Counted from the stretch's first letter, positions 24,535 through 34,451 are shown. The stretch: DNA of 64,000 nt from Haladaptatus sp. ZSTT2 (GCF_037081775.1 NZ_JBAMHQ010000001.1:1736001-1800000), one strand, 5' to 3'. The notes: generated by a model not told the origin, from the letters alone. Numbers and translations are program-made.

Positions 24535-26196
24535 CTATGTGTGTAGGTTTCCTCCGCCATCCTTGTCGAAAAACGCCGCTAACCGCTTTCGTTGGGCCGC
24601 TCTCAGGTGTTGGTGGAACGTTGCAGAGGAGATTCCCATCGACGCGGCGATTTCCTCTGCGGTCGAACCACGTGGCCAGTCGAAGTAGCCCGCGTGGTAG
24701 GCAGCGCTGAGTGCGTCGCGCTGGCGGTCGGTCAGTTGCTCGTTGAGTTTGTGCCTGTACTCGCGCGTGGTCTCGACCGGACGGTCACGCTCGCGTTTTG
24801 CGGTGAGCGTGGCATTCGGGTAGATATCAGACACCGCGTGGACGGCGGCGTGGATGTCTGCTTCGGGCGCGAACTCGACGACGATACGGGTCACGCCGTC
24901 TGTCGACACTGTGCGCGTAATCTGCCCGCCGAGGTCCATGAGCGACTTGGTCGCAGACGGGGCCGACACGTTGAACTCGAACAGGGCCGTCCCGTTGTCT
25001 TCGCGGATGCGTCTCAGTGTTGTGACCTCGGGAAACGCGCGCGCGGTCTGCTCTACTCTGTCGGCTGGCGCACCGCTCACCTCACAGTAGAGGACGATTC
25101 CGCCGTCGTTGCGAGTCACGAGTTGGTGTATCTCGATGTGACACGGCGCTTCGCGCGAGAGCTTTGCGAACACGGCGTTTTCGTCTGTGATTTCGAATTC
25201 GAGTTCGATGACCGAATCGGTGAACAACAGCCGCCGTGCTTGGCTGGCGTTGATGGCGTAGCCAATCGTCTCGCCGAGTTCGGAGAGCACGTCGAGTTCT
25301 CCGGTGGTGAACGCATCCTCGCGGTCGGTCGAGATGACCAACACGGCGTACACCGTCGTGTCGTACACCAGCGGGATTGCCACCGACGACGTGCCACCGA
25401 GGCGCAGTGACTGGTGTTGGATTGACTCGGGAATGGCCGTCATCTTCAAAACGTTGTCTGCGAGGTAGTACGTTCCCGTCGTGAACACCTTCGCCGAGGG
25501 CCACTGCTCTGCGTCTTCGGGGCTGTTTCGGGCGAGCGATTTCAGCGTGTCGTAGTAGGCATCATCGACGCCTGCGCTCGCTCGCGGAACCACCCCCATG
25601 CCGCTCGCGTGTCGCACGCCAATCCACGCGAACGTATAGAGGTCTGAGGCGGCGATACAGTCACAGACGGCGGTTTCGATCTCCTCCTGCGTCGTCGCCC
25701 CGACGAGCGAGTGGTTGATGTCTCTGATGACGCTGTTAATCTGATTGACCGTCTGTAGCTCCGCGTGCTGCTCGATGAGCGCTTGTTCGCGCTCCTTTCG
25801 CTCGGTGATGTTTTCGACCGAGACGACGACGAATGCGACCGACCCGTCGTCGTCAAAAATCGGGGCAGCGTTCAGCGAACACCACAGCCACTCGCCGTCG
25901 CTCCGGGGGATTTGGTACTCTTGGTTGTAGAGTGGCTTCCCGGTGAGAATCACCCGCCGAATCGGGAGGTCTGCTTTCGGGACGTGGGTTCTCGTCTCGT
26001 CGTACACGGGCCACTCTTCGAGCCGGGTGATTTTCGCGACGATTTTGTCCTTTGCCGCGCCAAGCAGGTCTGCGAGACGGTCGTTTACGCGAACGATTGT
26101 CGCATCGCCATCAAAGACGGCGATGCCAACCGGACTGGTTTCGAGAATCGTCGACGTAATCGCTTCCGACTGGGCGGCGTCGGTTTCGCGCGCCAC
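24535..26196 (-). CDS. Bacterio-opsin activator-like regulator (PAS-GAF-HTH_10)
   Basis: This 553-residue protein has a PAS domain (about 12-135: ILETSPVGIAVFDGDATIVRVNDRL ... VVVSVENITERKERE). A GAF domain (about 155-320) follows, then the Bat-type linker (about 330-480: IELEFEITDENAVFAKLSREAPCHIEIHQLV). It ends with an HTH_10 helix-turn-helix (about 490-545: LTDRQRDALSAAYHAGYFDWPRGSTAEEIAASMGISSATFHQHL). Haloarchaea have many such predicted oxygen-, light- or redox-sensing regulators. No bop gene is nearby, so the target is unknown. Confidence 0.88.
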   Translation of the reverse strand: MARETDAAQSEAITSTILETSPVGIAVFDGDATIVRVNDRLADLLGAAKDKIVAKITRLEEWPVYDETRTHVPKADLPIRRVILTGKPLYNQEYQIPRSDGEWLWCSLNAAPIFDDDGSVAFVVVSVENITERKEREQALIEQHAELQTVNQINSVIRDINHSLVGATTQEEIETAVCDCIAASDLYTFAWIGVRHASGMGVVPRASAGVDDAYYDTLKSLARNSPEDAEQWPSAKVFTTGTYYLADNVLKMTAIPESIQHQSLRLGGTSSVAIPLVYDTTVYAVLVISTDREDAFTTGELDVLSELGETIGYAINASQARRLLFTDSVIELEFEITDENAVFAKLSREAPCHIEIHQLVTRNDGGIVLYCEVSGAPADRVEQTARAFPEVTTLRRIREDNGTALFEFNVSAPSATKSLMDLGGQITRTVSTDGVTRIVVEFAPEADIHAAVHAVSDIYPNATLTAKRERDRPVETTREYRHKLNEQLTDRQRDALSAAYHAGYFDWPRGSTAEEIAASMGISSATFHQHLRAAQRKRLAAFFDKDGGGNLHT

Positions 26197-26323
26197 TAGC
26201 TAACGTTGTGCAAGGGAGGCTGATAAAGTCTGTGCAGGTGACGATACATCAGCACCGAACACAGTCTCAGACGCTATCTAAAGGGCCAGCAAGCTTTTAC
26301 CAGTTGTGCAACGATTGAGAAAT

Positions 26324-26554
26324 ATGGTTTCGTTCGCCCTCGCTGGTGGTCCCGATTTGGGGGTGTTGCTGGTTCTCTTCCTTATCTTTAACACGGTGTT
26401 AGCGGTGCTTGCTGGGTCGTGTGTCTACAGAGACGCACAACGAAGCGGGAAAAAGCGCGCGTCGTACTGGGGGGCGTTTGTGGGCACGCTGTTCTTGCTC
26501 AACGTGATGACGGGGACGGCCGGGCTGTTCGCGTATCTGCTCTCGCGCAACTAG
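26324..26554 (+). CDS. Small two-helix membrane protein
   Basis: This 76-residue protein (MVSFALAGGPDLGVLLVLFLIFNTVLAVLAGSCVYRDAQRSGKKRASYWGAFVGTLFLLNVMTGTAGLFAYLLSRN) has two membrane segments separated by a basic loop. GCTTTTAC at 26293-26300 lies 24-31 nt upstream, supporting the ATG at 26324 as a leaderless start. No function is known. It overlaps the convergent gene by 4 bp at the stops. Confidence 0.65.
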   Translation: MVSFALAGGPDLGVLLVLFLIFNTVLAVLAGSCVYRDAQRSGKKRASYWGAFVGTLFLLNVMTGTAGLFAYLLSRN

Positions 26555-26739
26555 AACATCCCGCCCATCCCGAACGCAGAGAGCAGCCCCGAGACGAGTC
26601 CTTTTGCGACGAGCCCAACGCCGACGAGCACGAGCGCGAGTCCGGCGGCGATAAGCGGGTCTGCAACGGCAATCACACCGAGTCCGGCGACCAGCACGAC
26701 GAGGCCAACGAGGCCTGCGGTACCGAGTTTGTCCAACAT
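26551..26739 (-). CDS. Small hydrophobic membrane protein
   Basis: This 62-residue protein (MLDKLGTAGLVGLVVLVAGLGVIAVADPLIAAGLALVLVGVGLVAKGLVSGLLSAFGMGGMF) is almost wholly two hydrophobic helices with glycine-rich packing, ending in GMGGMF. It sits downstream of the alcohol dehydrogenase gene on the opposite reading direction's 3' side. No function is known; proteins of this shape are widespread in haloarchaea. Confidence 0.65.
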   Translation of the reverse strand: MLDKLGTAGLVGLVVLVAGLGVIAVADPLIAAGLALVLVGVGLVAKGLVSGLLSAFGMGGMF

Positions 26740-26784
26740 ACTCCGGGACTTTCGGCGCGGACGCTTAAGTGCGATGATGGCGGC

Positions 26785-27846
26785 TCAGAACTCGTTGACG
26801 ACCGGAATGCCGACCGACTCGAAGTCCGATAAGGCCGCGAGCTTCTCGGGGACGGCATCGAGCGAAACCGTCTCCGAGACGATTTTGCCGGGGTCGAGGC
26901 TCCCGTTTGCAATCATGCGGAAGATTTCGTCGTAGCGGTTTGGCTGCATCCCGAACGCACCGTAGATCTCTTTTTCGCCCATGGCGATGGCGTCTATCGG
27001 GAGTGCAATTTCGCCCTGTTCGTCGCTCGTCGTCAGCCCGATTTGGAGGTGCTGGCCGCCTTTCACGAGGCAGTTCACCGAGTTCTGGCACGTCTCTTCG
27101 ATGCCGAGCGCATCGACCGAGACGTTCGCCCCGCCGCCCGTGAGGCGCTTTATTTCGCGGGTGACCGAATCGACCTCGGTGGCGTTCACCGTCTCGTGTG
27201 CGCCCAGCTCGCGGGCCTTGTCGAGTTTGGACTCCCCGATGTCCACGGCCACGACGGTCGCGCCGAGCGCGGCGGCGATGTGCACTGCTGAAAGCCCAAC
27301 GCCGCCACAGCCGTGGACGGCGACCCAGTCGCCGGCGTTTACTGAGACGCGGTGGGCGAGACCGTGGAAGGCAGTGGCGAACCGACAACCGAGCGCCGCG
27401 ACCGAAACGGGGTCTACGTCGTCGGGGAGGCGGACGGCGTTGTGGTCTGCGTCGGGGAGCGCGAACTGCCCTGCGAACGCACCCTGTGCGATGCCGACGA
27501 AGCCAAGCGGGACGATGTTCTCACAGATGTTCGCCCGCCCCGCACGACAGTGCGGACAGGTTCCATCGGAGAGATTGAACGGCGTGGTGACGCGGTCGCC
27601 TTCCTCGAATCGCGTCACGTCAGAGCCGACCTCGCGGACGATGCCGACGGGTTCGTGGCCGAAAATCTGGCCGGGTTTCGGTTTCACGCCAACCCAGTCC
27701 CAGTCGCCCTGCCACGCGTGCCAGTCAGACCGACAGATGCCACACGCCTCCGTCTCGACGACGATGCCGTGTGACTGGCATTCTGGTTCCGGTACGTCCT
27801 CTATCGTGAGCGGTTCCCCCGCACCCTGAAACACTACTGCGCGCAT
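26785..27846 (-). CDS. Zinc-dependent alcohol dehydrogenase
   Basis: This 353-residue medium-chain dehydrogenase has a catalytic zinc site in [17 protein letters not shown] and [15 protein letters not shown], structural zinc cysteines in [13 protein letters not shown], and the NAD(P)-binding loop [25 protein letters not shown]. The substrate is unknown; haloarchaeal members oxidise or reduce a range of alcohols and aldehydes. The true start is [18 protein letters not shown] at 27846. A continuous frame to 28512 runs antisense through aif1A and rio1 and is not coding. Confidence 0.9.
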   Translation of the reverse strand: MRAVVFQGAGEPLTIEDVPEPECQSHGIVVETEACGICRSDWHAWQGDWDWVGVKPKPGQIFGHEPVGIVREVGSDVTRFEEGDRVTTPFNLSDGTCPHCRAGRANICENIVPLGFVGIAQGAFAGQFALPDADHNAVRLPDDVDPVSVAALGCRFATAFHGLAHRVSVNAGDWVAVHGCGGVGLSAVHIAAALGATVVAVDIGESKLDKARELGAHETVNATEVDSVTREIKRLTGGGANVSVDALGIEETCQNSVNCLVKGGQHLQIGLTTSDEQGEIALPIDAIAMGEKEIYGAFGMQPNRYDEIFRMIANGSLDPGKIVSETVSLDAVPEKLAALSDFESVGIPVVNEF

Positions 27847-27957
27847 TGGTACCAGTTCACTAAACGCGCGGTTAAGTGTGCGGGAGACGGCAGTCAGCGG
27901 TGTCCTCGCTCGCTCGAGGTTGCAAATCTTAAATGCCCTCCCGATAAACAGGCCCCC

Positions 27958-28254
27958 ATGAGCGAGAACGAGAGCAATGAGGGCAGGAAAAACCTGCGGA
28001 TGCCCGATGACGGTGAGGTGTTCGCGGTCGTCACGGACATGCTCGGCGCGAACCGGGTGAAAGTGCAGTGCATGGACGGGGTCGAACGCACCGCCCGCAT
28101 CCCCGGTCGGATGCGAAAGCGCGTCTGGATTCGAGAGGATGACGTGGTCATCGTCGAACCGTGGGACTGGCAAGACGAGAAGGCGGACATCGTCTGGCGG
28201 TTCAAAAAGCAGGAAGCAGACCAGTTGCGCCGCGAAGGCCACATCACCGCGTGA
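27958..28254 (+). CDS. eif1A: Translation initiation factor aIF1A
   Basis: This 98-residue OB-fold factor ([64 protein letters not shown]) is the archaeal eIF1A. It binds the ribosomal A site and helps position initiator tRNA. The N-terminal tail is charged ([16 protein letters not shown]). The TATA-like TCTTAAATG at 27927-27935 is at leaderless distance. It heads a block with rio1 and, after two inserted genes, the Dim2-like KH protein and thermosome. Confidence 0.96.
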   Translation: MSENESNEGRKNLRMPDDGEVFAVVTDMLGANRVKVQCMDGVERTARIPGRMRKRVWIREDDVVIVEPWDWQDEKADIVWRFKKQEADQLRREGHITA

Positions 28255-28296
28255 AGTGCCACCGCTTTTAGGCGTAGACACCTTACGCTCCCGTAG

Positions 28297-29139
28297 ATGA
28301 GCGATGACTACGGCCTCGTAGACACCGAGATGGAAGACGCCGACGAATGGGAGGAAATCGACGTCCCCGATAGCGAGGCAGACCGCATCGCAAAGAGCCA
28401 CGACCGCGACTTCGAGGAGTTCGCCATTCGACTGAAGGACACAGAACAGTTCAAAGTCGAGGCGGCGGTGTTCGACGACGCGACGCTCGCGGCGCTCTAC
28501 AAACTCGTCCAAGACGGCTACATCGACGCGTTTGGTGGGCCGATTTCCACCGGGAAGGAGGCGAACGTCTACCTCGCGGACGGGCCCGACGGCGAAGTCG
28601 CCGTGAAGGTGTACCTCATCAACACGAGCAACTTCCGCCAGATGCGCGACTACTTAGAAGGCGACCCGCGCTTCGAGGGGATTGGCAACCGCAAACGACA
28701 GGTCGTGATGGCGTGGGTCAAAAAGGAGTTCGCGAACCTCAAACGCGCGAAAAAGGCCGGCGTCCGCGTCCCAGAGCCAATCGCCACCGAGCGAAACGTC
28801 CTCGTCATGGAGTACCTGGGTCAGGGCGAGGACCGCGCCCGCCGCCTCGGTGAGGTACACATCGAGAATCCCGAAACCGCCTTCAACGTCGTCCGCGAAT
28901 ACATGCGCCGACTCTACGACGCGGGCCTCGTCCACGGCGACCTCTCTGAGTACAACATCATCGTCCACGAGGGCGAACTCACGGTCATCGACCTCGGCCA
29001 AGCGGTCACCGTCCACCACCCGAACTACCGCGACTTCCTCACCCGCGACTGTCGCAACATTGCGAACTTTTTCGCCCGACAGGGCATCGATACCGACACC
29101 GATTCGCTGCTCGCTCACGTCACCGGGCAGGAAGACTGA
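28297..29139 (+). CDS. rio1: Serine/threonine protein kinase Rio1
   Basis: This 280-residue atypical kinase/ATPase of small-subunit maturation has the RIO1 glycine-loop equivalent STGKEANVYLADG, then AVKVYLINTSNFRQM, the hinge VLVMEYLGQ, catalytic loop LVHGDLSEYNIIVH and metal-binding VIDLGQAV. It fits Rio1 rather than Rio2, having no N-terminal winged helix. An acidic N-terminal 40 residues precede the kinase core. It lies 42 bp after aif1A with its own weak TATA (CTTTTAGG), consistent with shared 30S biogenesis and initiation function. Confidence 0.95.
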   Translation: MSDDYGLVDTEMEDADEWEEIDVPDSEADRIAKSHDRDFEEFAIRLKDTEQFKVEAAVFDDATLAALYKLVQDGYIDAFGGPISTGKEANVYLADGPDGEVAVKVYLINTSNFRQMRDYLEGDPRFEGIGNRKRQVVMAWVKKEFANLKRAKKAGVRVPEPIATERNVLVMEYLGQGEDRARRLGEVHIENPETAFNVVREYMRRLYDAGLVHGDLSEYNIIVHEGELTVIDLGQAVTVHHPNYRDFLTRDCRNIANFFARQGIDTDTDSLLAHVTGQED

Positions 29140-29180
29140 CCCAGCGAAACGCAGTTATCGGAGAGTGACGTTTCCCCGTC

Positions 29181-30038
29181 ATGAACGAATCTGTGGAGGA
29201 CGTCGGCCCTGACGAGGCGTTCGCGCTGCTCGGCAACGAGACGCGCGTTGCCATCCTCCGTGCGCTCGCAGATACACGAGACGGTCCGTTGTCATTTTCC
29301 GCCCTCCGCGAACGCGTAGGCATGCGCGACTCCGGCCAGTTCAACTACCACCTCGGAAAGCTCACGGGCGTCTTCATCGACAAAGTCGAAGACGGCTACC
29401 GCCTGCGGTATGCCGGGTCGCACGTCGTTGGCGCGATTCACGCCGGGGCGTACGAACACGCTGCGTCAGTTGGCCCGTTCACCCTGCCCGACCCGTGCCC
29501 GGCGTGTGGCGGGGCGCTCGAATTCGCCTACGAGAACGAACGCGCGTCGGTCATTTGTGCGGCCTGCGAGCGAACCAGCTTAGACGGTGCCGTCCCACCG
29601 GGCGTGTTTGACGGGTACGACCGCGACGAGTATCCGCTCGTGTTCGACCGCTGGCTGCGCTCGAAAGCCCGCGGTGCGGTCGATGGCTTCTGTCTCTCCT
29701 GTGAGGGACGGACCACGCCCGAAGTTTTACTCGACGTTGACGCCCGTGGCACCGATGACCGGATGGCACGATTCGGCTGTAAGCGCTGTGATGAAGCCGT
29801 CTATATGACGATTCCAGAGGCGCTCTTGTTCGACCCGGCGGTGATTGCGTTTCACCACGACCACGGCGTGTCGCCAACTGCCGAACCGACGTGGCGTCTT
29901 CAGTGGCTCAAAGACACGGCCGTCGAAACCGTCTCAACCGACCCGCTCCGCCTGCGCGCCACGGGTCACGTTGAGGATGGCACGCTCACGGTCACCGTCG
30001 ATGACTCGCTTTCGATTACCGACGAACACCGCGCATAA
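29181..30038 (+). CDS. Winged-helix regulator with zinc-ribbon segments
   Basis: This 285-residue protein has an ArsR-type winged helix at its N-terminus (about 10-85: EAFALLGNETRVAILRALAD...LSFSALRERVGMRDSGQFNYHLGKL). A zinc ribbon CPACGG...CAACERT and a second CLSCEG...CKRCDEA follow, and the protein ends in a hydrophilic domain. Haloarchaea have many such paralogues of unknown targets. It sits between rio1 and an MFS gene and may regulate the latter. It appears to be inserted, with the MFS gene, in an otherwise conserved translation/chaperone block. Confidence 0.82.
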   Translation: MNESVEDVGPDEAFALLGNETRVAILRALADTRDGPLSFSALRERVGMRDSGQFNYHLGKLTGVFIDKVEDGYRLRYAGSHVVGAIHAGAYEHAASVGPFTLPDPCPACGGALEFAYENERASVICAACERTSLDGAVPPGVFDGYDRDEYPLVFDRWLRSKARGAVDGFCLSCEGRTTPEVLLDVDARGTDDRMARFGCKRCDEAVYMTIPEALLFDPAVIAFHHDHGVSPTAEPTWRLQWLKDTAVETVSTDPLRLRATGHVEDGTLTVTVDDSLSITDEHRA

Positions 30039-30132
30039 TCTCTCCATTCTTACAGAATCTCGCTTCTGCAACGCACGCGACAGAAGTGATATCCTGCAAT
30101 CATTTATGGCCGCTTTCTGCGTCACTGCAGCC

Positions 30133-31371
30133 ATGCACTCGCTCTCTCGAAATGGGCCATTTCTCCGGCTCATGGCCGGGCGGCTCATCACGAATGCGGG
30201 CGACAGCCTCTACTATATCGCGGCGATGTGGCTCGTCTACTCGCTCACGGGGTCGTCCTTTTATACTGGTCTTGCGGGCTTTCTCACCCTTCTCCCGGGG
30301 GCGTTTCAGTTTCTCGCCGGACCGCTCGTCGATCGGCTGTCGATTCGCCGCGTGCTCGTCACGACGCAAGTGATTCAAGGCGTTCTCGTGCTCGCCATCC
30401 CGCTCGCCCACTACACCGGCCACCTCACGGTCTGGTTCGTGCTCGTGGTGATGCCCATCCTCTCTGCGCTCAACCAGTTGGTGTATCCCGCCCAAATCGT
30501 CGCGCTGCCGCGGCTCGTCGCTGACGACGAACTGGTGGCGGCGAACTCGGCGTTCTCGTTTGCCTATCAGGGTGTGGACTTCGTGTTCAACGCCGTTGGC
30601 GGCCTCATCGTCGCCTTCTTCGGCGCAGTTGCGCTGTTTCTCGCAGATTCGGTGACGTTCGCGGCCGCAGCGTTGCTCTTTTTTTCCGTTCGCGTGCCGC
30701 CTGCGGAGGACACGACTGAGACGACGGGCTCGCCCGTCCAGAATTACCTCACCGACTTGCGCGAGGGCATCGCCGCGCTTCGCAACTCGCCCCTGTTCAT
30801 GCTCATCGTGGGTGCAGTCGTGGCGAACTTCGCCTTTGGCGGGGCGTTCGCGGTGTTTCCGGCGTACGCCGACACCCTCGGTGACTCTGCGGCCTACGGT
30901 TTCTTGCTCGCCTCGCTTTCTGGGGGGATGCTCGTCGGCGCGATTGCGGCGTCGTCGGTCGACCACTTCCCGATTGGCCGCCTCTTGGTGGTGAGCTACG
31001 CCGCCTCCGGGGCACTCTGGGTGGCGGCGATTCTCGCGCCCTCGCTCTCGCTGACCGTCGCGCTCATCGCGCTCGCCTCCGTGCCAATCGGCGCGACGAA
31101 CGTGCTCATCATGACGCTCGTCCAGACGGGGATGCCAGAGCGTCTCGTCGGGCGGGTCACCTCGGTGCTCACGAGCATGGCCACGGTGGCGACGCCGCTC
31201 GGGGCGCTGCTCGGTGGGGCGGCGGCTGACGTGTACGGCACCCAGCCGGTCATGCTTGCGACGGGCGCGTCGTTCTTGTTCGTCGCGTTCTACGTGACCG
31301 CCCTCCCGACGCTCCGTCGGTTGGGGCCGGTTGGGGACGTAGAGTTCGGCGTCACAGCGGGCGCTGAGTGA
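30133..31371 (+). CDS. MFS efflux transporter (MFS_3/EntS-like)
   Basis: This 412-residue carrier has 12 helices. Signatures are LMAGRLITNAGDSLYYIAAMWLVYSLTGSSFYTGLAGFLTLLPGAFQFLAGPLVDRLSIRRVLVTTQ and, in the second half, RLVGRVTSVLTSMATVATPLGALLGG, like EntS/TIGR00900-type drug or siderophore exporters. I use ATG 30133 because TTTATGG at 30102-30109 is at TATA distance; an in-frame ATG at 30106 lies within that box. The preceding wHTH gene is a likely regulator. Substrate unknown. Confidence 0.85.
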   Translation: MHSLSRNGPFLRLMAGRLITNAGDSLYYIAAMWLVYSLTGSSFYTGLAGFLTLLPGAFQFLAGPLVDRLSIRRVLVTTQVIQGVLVLAIPLAHYTGHLTVWFVLVVMPILSALNQLVYPAQIVALPRLVADDELVAANSAFSFAYQGVDFVFNAVGGLIVAFFGAVALFLADSVTFAAAALLFFSVRVPPAEDTTETTGSPVQNYLTDLREGIAALRNSPLFMLIVGAVVANFAFGGAFAVFPAYADTLGDSAAYGFLLASLSGGMLVGAIAASSVDHFPIGRLLVVSYAASGALWVAAILAPSLSLTVALIALASVPIGATNVLIMTLVQTGMPERLVGRVTSVLTSMATVATPLGALLGGAAADVYGTQPVMLATGASFLFVAFYVTALPTLRRLGPVGDVEFGVTAGAE

Positions 31372-31424
31372 GCGCGTCGGCCGTGTGCGAAGGCTTAAAA
31401 CTGCGTGAGAAAGTAGAGTCCGCC

Positions 31425-31973
31425 ATGCAACACGTAAAGATTCCGCAAGACCGCATTGGCGTCCTTATCGGTGAAGGCGGTGCGACCATGCGCGAAATCG
31501 AGGAGCGTGCGGAGGTACGCCTCGACATCGACTCTGAGTCTGGCTCTGTGAAAGTCGAGTCGGTTGGCGACCCCATCGCCGGGCTGAAAGGCCCCGATGT
31601 GGTGCGCGCTATCGGTCGGGGCTTTTCCCCGGACGCGGCGCTCTCCCTGCTCAACGACGACATGATGATGTTCGACCTCATCGACATCGACGCCCACAGC
31701 CGCAACAAAAACGACATGAAACGCCAGAAGGGCCGCCTCATCGGTGAAGGCGGTCGCACCCGGCAACTGATGTCCGAACTGTCCGGTGCGGCGGTCACCA
31801 TCTACGGCTCAACTCTCGGCATCATCGGTACGCCAAAACAGGTCGAAGTCGCCCGCAAAGCCGCAGAAATGCTCTTAGACGGCGCGCCCCACGGCACCGT
31901 CTACTCCTACTTAGAACGCGCCCACAACGAACTCAAAACCGAGGGCATGGAGTTCCACCGCTTCTCCGGCTAA
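31425..31973 (+). CDS. KH-domain RNA-binding protein (Dim2/Pno1-like)
   Basis: This 182-residue protein has two KH domains. The first has IPQDRIGVLIGEGGATMREIEERAEVRLDID and the second RLIGEGGRTRQLMSELSGAAVTIYGSTLGIIG, with GxxG loops GEGG in both. The archaeal Dim2/Pno1 homologue binds 16S rRNA near its 3' end during 30S assembly. Its usual neighbours aIF1A and Rio1 are 2.3-3.5 kb upstream. The start ATG 31425 is 25-32 nt after CTTAAAAC; the frame from 31368 overlaps the MFS gene and is not used. Confidence 0.92.
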   Translation: MQHVKIPQDRIGVLIGEGGATMREIEERAEVRLDIDSESGSVKVESVGDPIAGLKGPDVVRAIGRGFSPDAALSLLNDDMMMFDLIDIDAHSRNKNDMKRQKGRLIGEGGRTRQLMSELSGAAVTIYGSTLGIIGTPKQVEVARKAAEMLLDGAPHGTVYSYLERAHNELKTEGMEFHRFSG

Positions 31974-32059
31974 CAGTATATAAACTGTCGTTTGTTAGTC
32001 GTTCTCACACCCGCTGGCGGTGGCTCTGTGTCACGTTTTCTCAACTGGCCGCCAACAGA

Positions 32060-32067
32060 TTTATATA
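32060..32067 (+). promoter_or_regulatory. TATA box of thermosome gene
   Basis: TTTATATA is a near-ideal archaeal TATA box, 28-35 nt before the thermosome ATG. This fits a short 0-8 nt leader and the strong heat-inducible expression known for haloarchaeal cct genes. Flanking heat-shock regulatory sequence, if any, cannot be read by eye. Confidence 0.65.
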
Positions 32068-32094
32068 GAATCGCATTCAATCTGCTGACTGATT

Positions 32095-33771
32095 ATGGCT
32101 CAGCGAATGGGCAACCAGCCCCTCATTGTACTTTCAGAGGATAGCCAGCGCACATCCGGTCGCGATGCGCAGTCGATGAACATCACCGCCGGCAAGGCGG
32201 TCGCCGAAGCGGTACGCACCACACTCGGCCCGAAAGGGATGGACAAAATGCTCGTCGACTCCATGGGGTCGGTCGTCGTCACGAACGACGGTGTGACCAT
32301 CCTCAAGGAGATGGACATTGAGCACCCTGCGGCGAACATGATCGTCGAAGTCGCCCAGACCCAAGAGGACGAAGTCGGTGACGGGACGACGACCGCCGTC
32401 GTCATCACGGGCGGCCTGCTCCAGCAGGCAGAAGACCTCTTAGAACAGGACATCCACGCGACGACCCTCGCACAGGGGTACCGTCAGGCCGCAGCCAAGT
32501 CCAAGGAAATCTTAGAGAACATCGCCATCGACGTCTCCCCAGACGACGAGGAAATTCTCACCCAAATCGCCGCGACCGCGATGACCGGCAAGGGTGCGGA
32601 GAGCGCGAAGGATACGCTCTCCTCGCTCGTCGTCGACGCCGTCCGCGCCGTCGCTGACGAAGACGGCATCGACACGGACAACATCAAAGTCGAGAAGGTC
32701 GTCGGCGGCTCCATCGACGAATCCGAACTCGTCGAAGGCGTCATCATCTCGAAGACCCGCGTCCACGACAACATGCCGTACGCCGTCGAAGACGCGAACG
32801 TCGCCGTTCTCGACCAGGCGCTCGAAATCAAGGAGACGGAAATCGACGCCGAAGTCAACGTCACCGACCCAGACCAGCTCCAGCAGTTCCTCGACCAAGA
32901 GGAAAAACAGCTGAAGGAGATGGTCGACAAGCTCAAAGCCGTCGGCGCTGACGTCGTCTTCTGCCAGAAGGGCATCGACGACATGGCCCAGCACTACCTC
33001 GCAAAGGAAGGCATCCTCGCCGCCCGGCGCGTCAAGAAGTCCGACATCAAACGCCTCGCCCGCGCAACGGGCGCTCGCGTCGTCTCCAACCTTGACGACA
33101 TCGAGGAAGCAGACCTCGGCTTCGCTGGCTCCGTCGCAGAGCGCGACGTTGGCGGCAAAGACCGCATCTTCGTCGAGGACGTCAAAGAAGCGAAGTCCGT
33201 CACGCTCATCCTCCGCGGCGGCACCGAGCACGTCGTCGACGAAGTCGAGCGCGCAATCGAGGACTCCCTCGGCGTCGTCCGCGTCACGCTCGAAGACGGC
33301 AAAGTCCTGCCCGGCGGCGCAGCACCGGAGACGGAACTCGCCCTCGGTCTTCGCGACTACGCCGACTCCGTTGGTGGCCGCGAGCAGCTCGCCGTCGAAG
33401 CGTTCGCAGACGCCATCGACGTGATTCCACGCACCCTCGCAGAGAACGCTGGCCTCGACCCAATCGACAGCCTCGTCAACCTTCGCTCGAAGCACGACGC
33501 AGGCGAGACGACGACGGGCCTCGACGCCTACACCGGCGACATCATCGACATGGAAGCCGAAGGCGTCGTGGAGCCACTCCGCGTCAAGACCCAAGCGATC
33601 GAATCCGCAACCGAAGCCGCCGTCATGATCCTCCGCATCGACGACGTCATCGCGGCTGGCGACCTCTCCGGTGGCCAGGTCGACGACGACGATGACGACA
33701 TGGACATGGGCGGTATGGGCGGCGGCATGGGTGGCATGGGCGGTATGGGCGGCATGGGCGGCGCAATGTAA
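32095..33771 (+). CDS. thsA: Thermosome subunit (group II chaperonin)
   Basis: This 558-residue chaperonin subunit folds proteins in a double-ring ATP-driven chamber. Motifs: [16 protein letters not shown], nucleotide-binding [37 protein letters not shown]-type [17 protein letters not shown], and the C-terminal GGMGG repeat ([21 protein letters not shown]) typical of haloarchaeal CCT proteins. Haloferax has three paralogues (cct1-3); which one this is, I cannot tell, although its position after Dim2/Rio1/aIF1A resembles cct1. Haloarchaeal Leu TTA codons followed by GAA occur here several times. Confidence 0.97.
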   Translation: MAQRMGNQPLIVLSEDSQRTSGRDAQSMNITAGKAVAEAVRTTLGPKGMDKMLVDSMGSVVVTNDGVTILKEMDIEHPAANMIVEVAQTQEDEVGDGTTTAVVITGGLLQQAEDLLEQDIHATTLAQGYRQAAAKSKEILENIAIDVSPDDEEILTQIAATAMTGKGAESAKDTLSSLVVDAVRAVADEDGIDTDNIKVEKVVGGSIDESELVEGVIISKTRVHDNMPYAVEDANVAVLDQALEIKETEIDAEVNVTDPDQLQQFLDQEEKQLKEMVDKLKAVGADVVFCQKGIDDMAQHYLAKEGILAARRVKKSDIKRLARATGARVVSNLDDIEEADLGFAGSVAERDVGGKDRIFVEDVKEAKSVTLILRGGTEHVVDEVERAIEDSLGVVRVTLEDGKVLPGGAAPETELALGLRDYADSVGGREQLAVEAFADAIDVIPRTLAENAGLDPIDSLVNLRSKHDAGETTTGLDAYTGDIIDMEAEGVVEPLRVKTQAIESATEAAVMILRIDDVIAAGDLSGGQVDDDDDDMDMGGMGGGMGGMGGMGGMGGAM

Positions 33772-33839
33772 GCTCCCCTCAAAGGAACACCATACACCCA
33801 CCTCAACCCACGTCCAGTATCGCTGCGAAACCAAACGCC

Positions 33840-33925
33840 GATTTTTTGCTGCTCACCCGCGAGCGGAGCGTCCATCGCTCCTCGATTTCGATGTTGCGTA
33901 TTTGCAAAAACGCCGCTCTCGGCGT
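33840..33925. terminator. Terminator region between convergent thsA and lrp
   Basis: A T-run (GATTTTTTGC, 33839-33848) follows the thermosome stop by about 70 nt. A hairpin GGAGCG-TCCAT-CGCTCC (33865-33881) comes next. A second hairpin ACGCCG-CTCT-CGGCGT (33910-33925) follows, itself flanked by a T-rich TATTTTC. The pair of hairpins could end transcription from both sides. The rest of the 221-bp gap has no coding frame. Confidence 0.5.
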
Positions 33926-33992
33926 GGGTATTTTCTGCCTCTGTGAAAAAACGCCACGCGAAATCGCCGTGCTCGGTGCCCGGTTTCGGTGG

Positions 33993-34451
33993 TTATTCTT
34001 CGATTTCTAAGTCGAACTGCTCGTGCTCTGCGGCGGCGTTCAGCACGACGCTCGTGTTCGACTCTTTGATTTCGGGTTCGACGAGCAGCGCCTTGATTTG
34101 CTTGTTCATGTCGTCTGTGTCCTTGAACTTGCCAATCGCGATGATGTCGTGGTCGCCGGTGACTTCGTAGACCGACACCATCTGACGGTGGGTGCGAAGC
34201 TGTTCGGTGATGTCGGGAAGCGCAGAGCCTTCGACCTTGAGCTGGATGACTGCGGTGACGCCGTAGCCGAGTTTGTCGTAGCTGACTATTGGGGTGTAGC
34301 CGGTGATGACACCCTCTTGTTCTAAGTTCTTCAGGTGATTTGAGACAGTTGTCACGGACACGTCGAGTTCGTCTGCGAGGCTGCGAAGACTGGCGCGGCC
34401 ATCTTCGAGCAGCGCGTTGATGAGTTTGCTGTCGAGGTTTTCGTACGTCAT
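33993..34451 (-). CDS. lrp: Lrp/AsnC-family transcriptional regulator
   Basis: This 152-residue regulator has an N-terminal helix-turn-helix (about 1-60: [44 protein letters not shown]) and a C-terminal RAM/ligand domain ([24 protein letters not shown]...[20 protein letters not shown]). It is divergent from glnA with a 125-bp shared region, the arrangement known in Halobacterium and Haloferax, where Lrp controls glutamine synthetase and related genes. The start [10 protein letters not shown] at 34451 has a TATA-like TTCTAAT (about 34475-34482) on the minus strand. Confidence 0.92.
   Translation of the reverse strand: MTYENLDSKLINALLEDGRASLRSLADELDVSVTTVSNHLKNLEQEGVITGYTPIVSYDKLGYGVTAVIQLKVEGSALPDITEQLRTHRQMVSVYEVTGDHDIIAIGKFKDTDDMNKQIKALLVEPEIKESNTSVVLNAAAEHEQFDLEIEE

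Noticed and set aside
27847-28512. N-terminal extension of the alcohol dehydrogenase frame
   Set aside because: It runs antisense through aIF1A and rio1; the enzyme starts at MRAVVFQG (27846).
32512-33834. 440-residue open frame antisense to the thermosome gene
   Set aside because: It mirrors the thermosome codons; no family features, no promoter, and it crosses the GGM repeat as an HAAHTAHA run.
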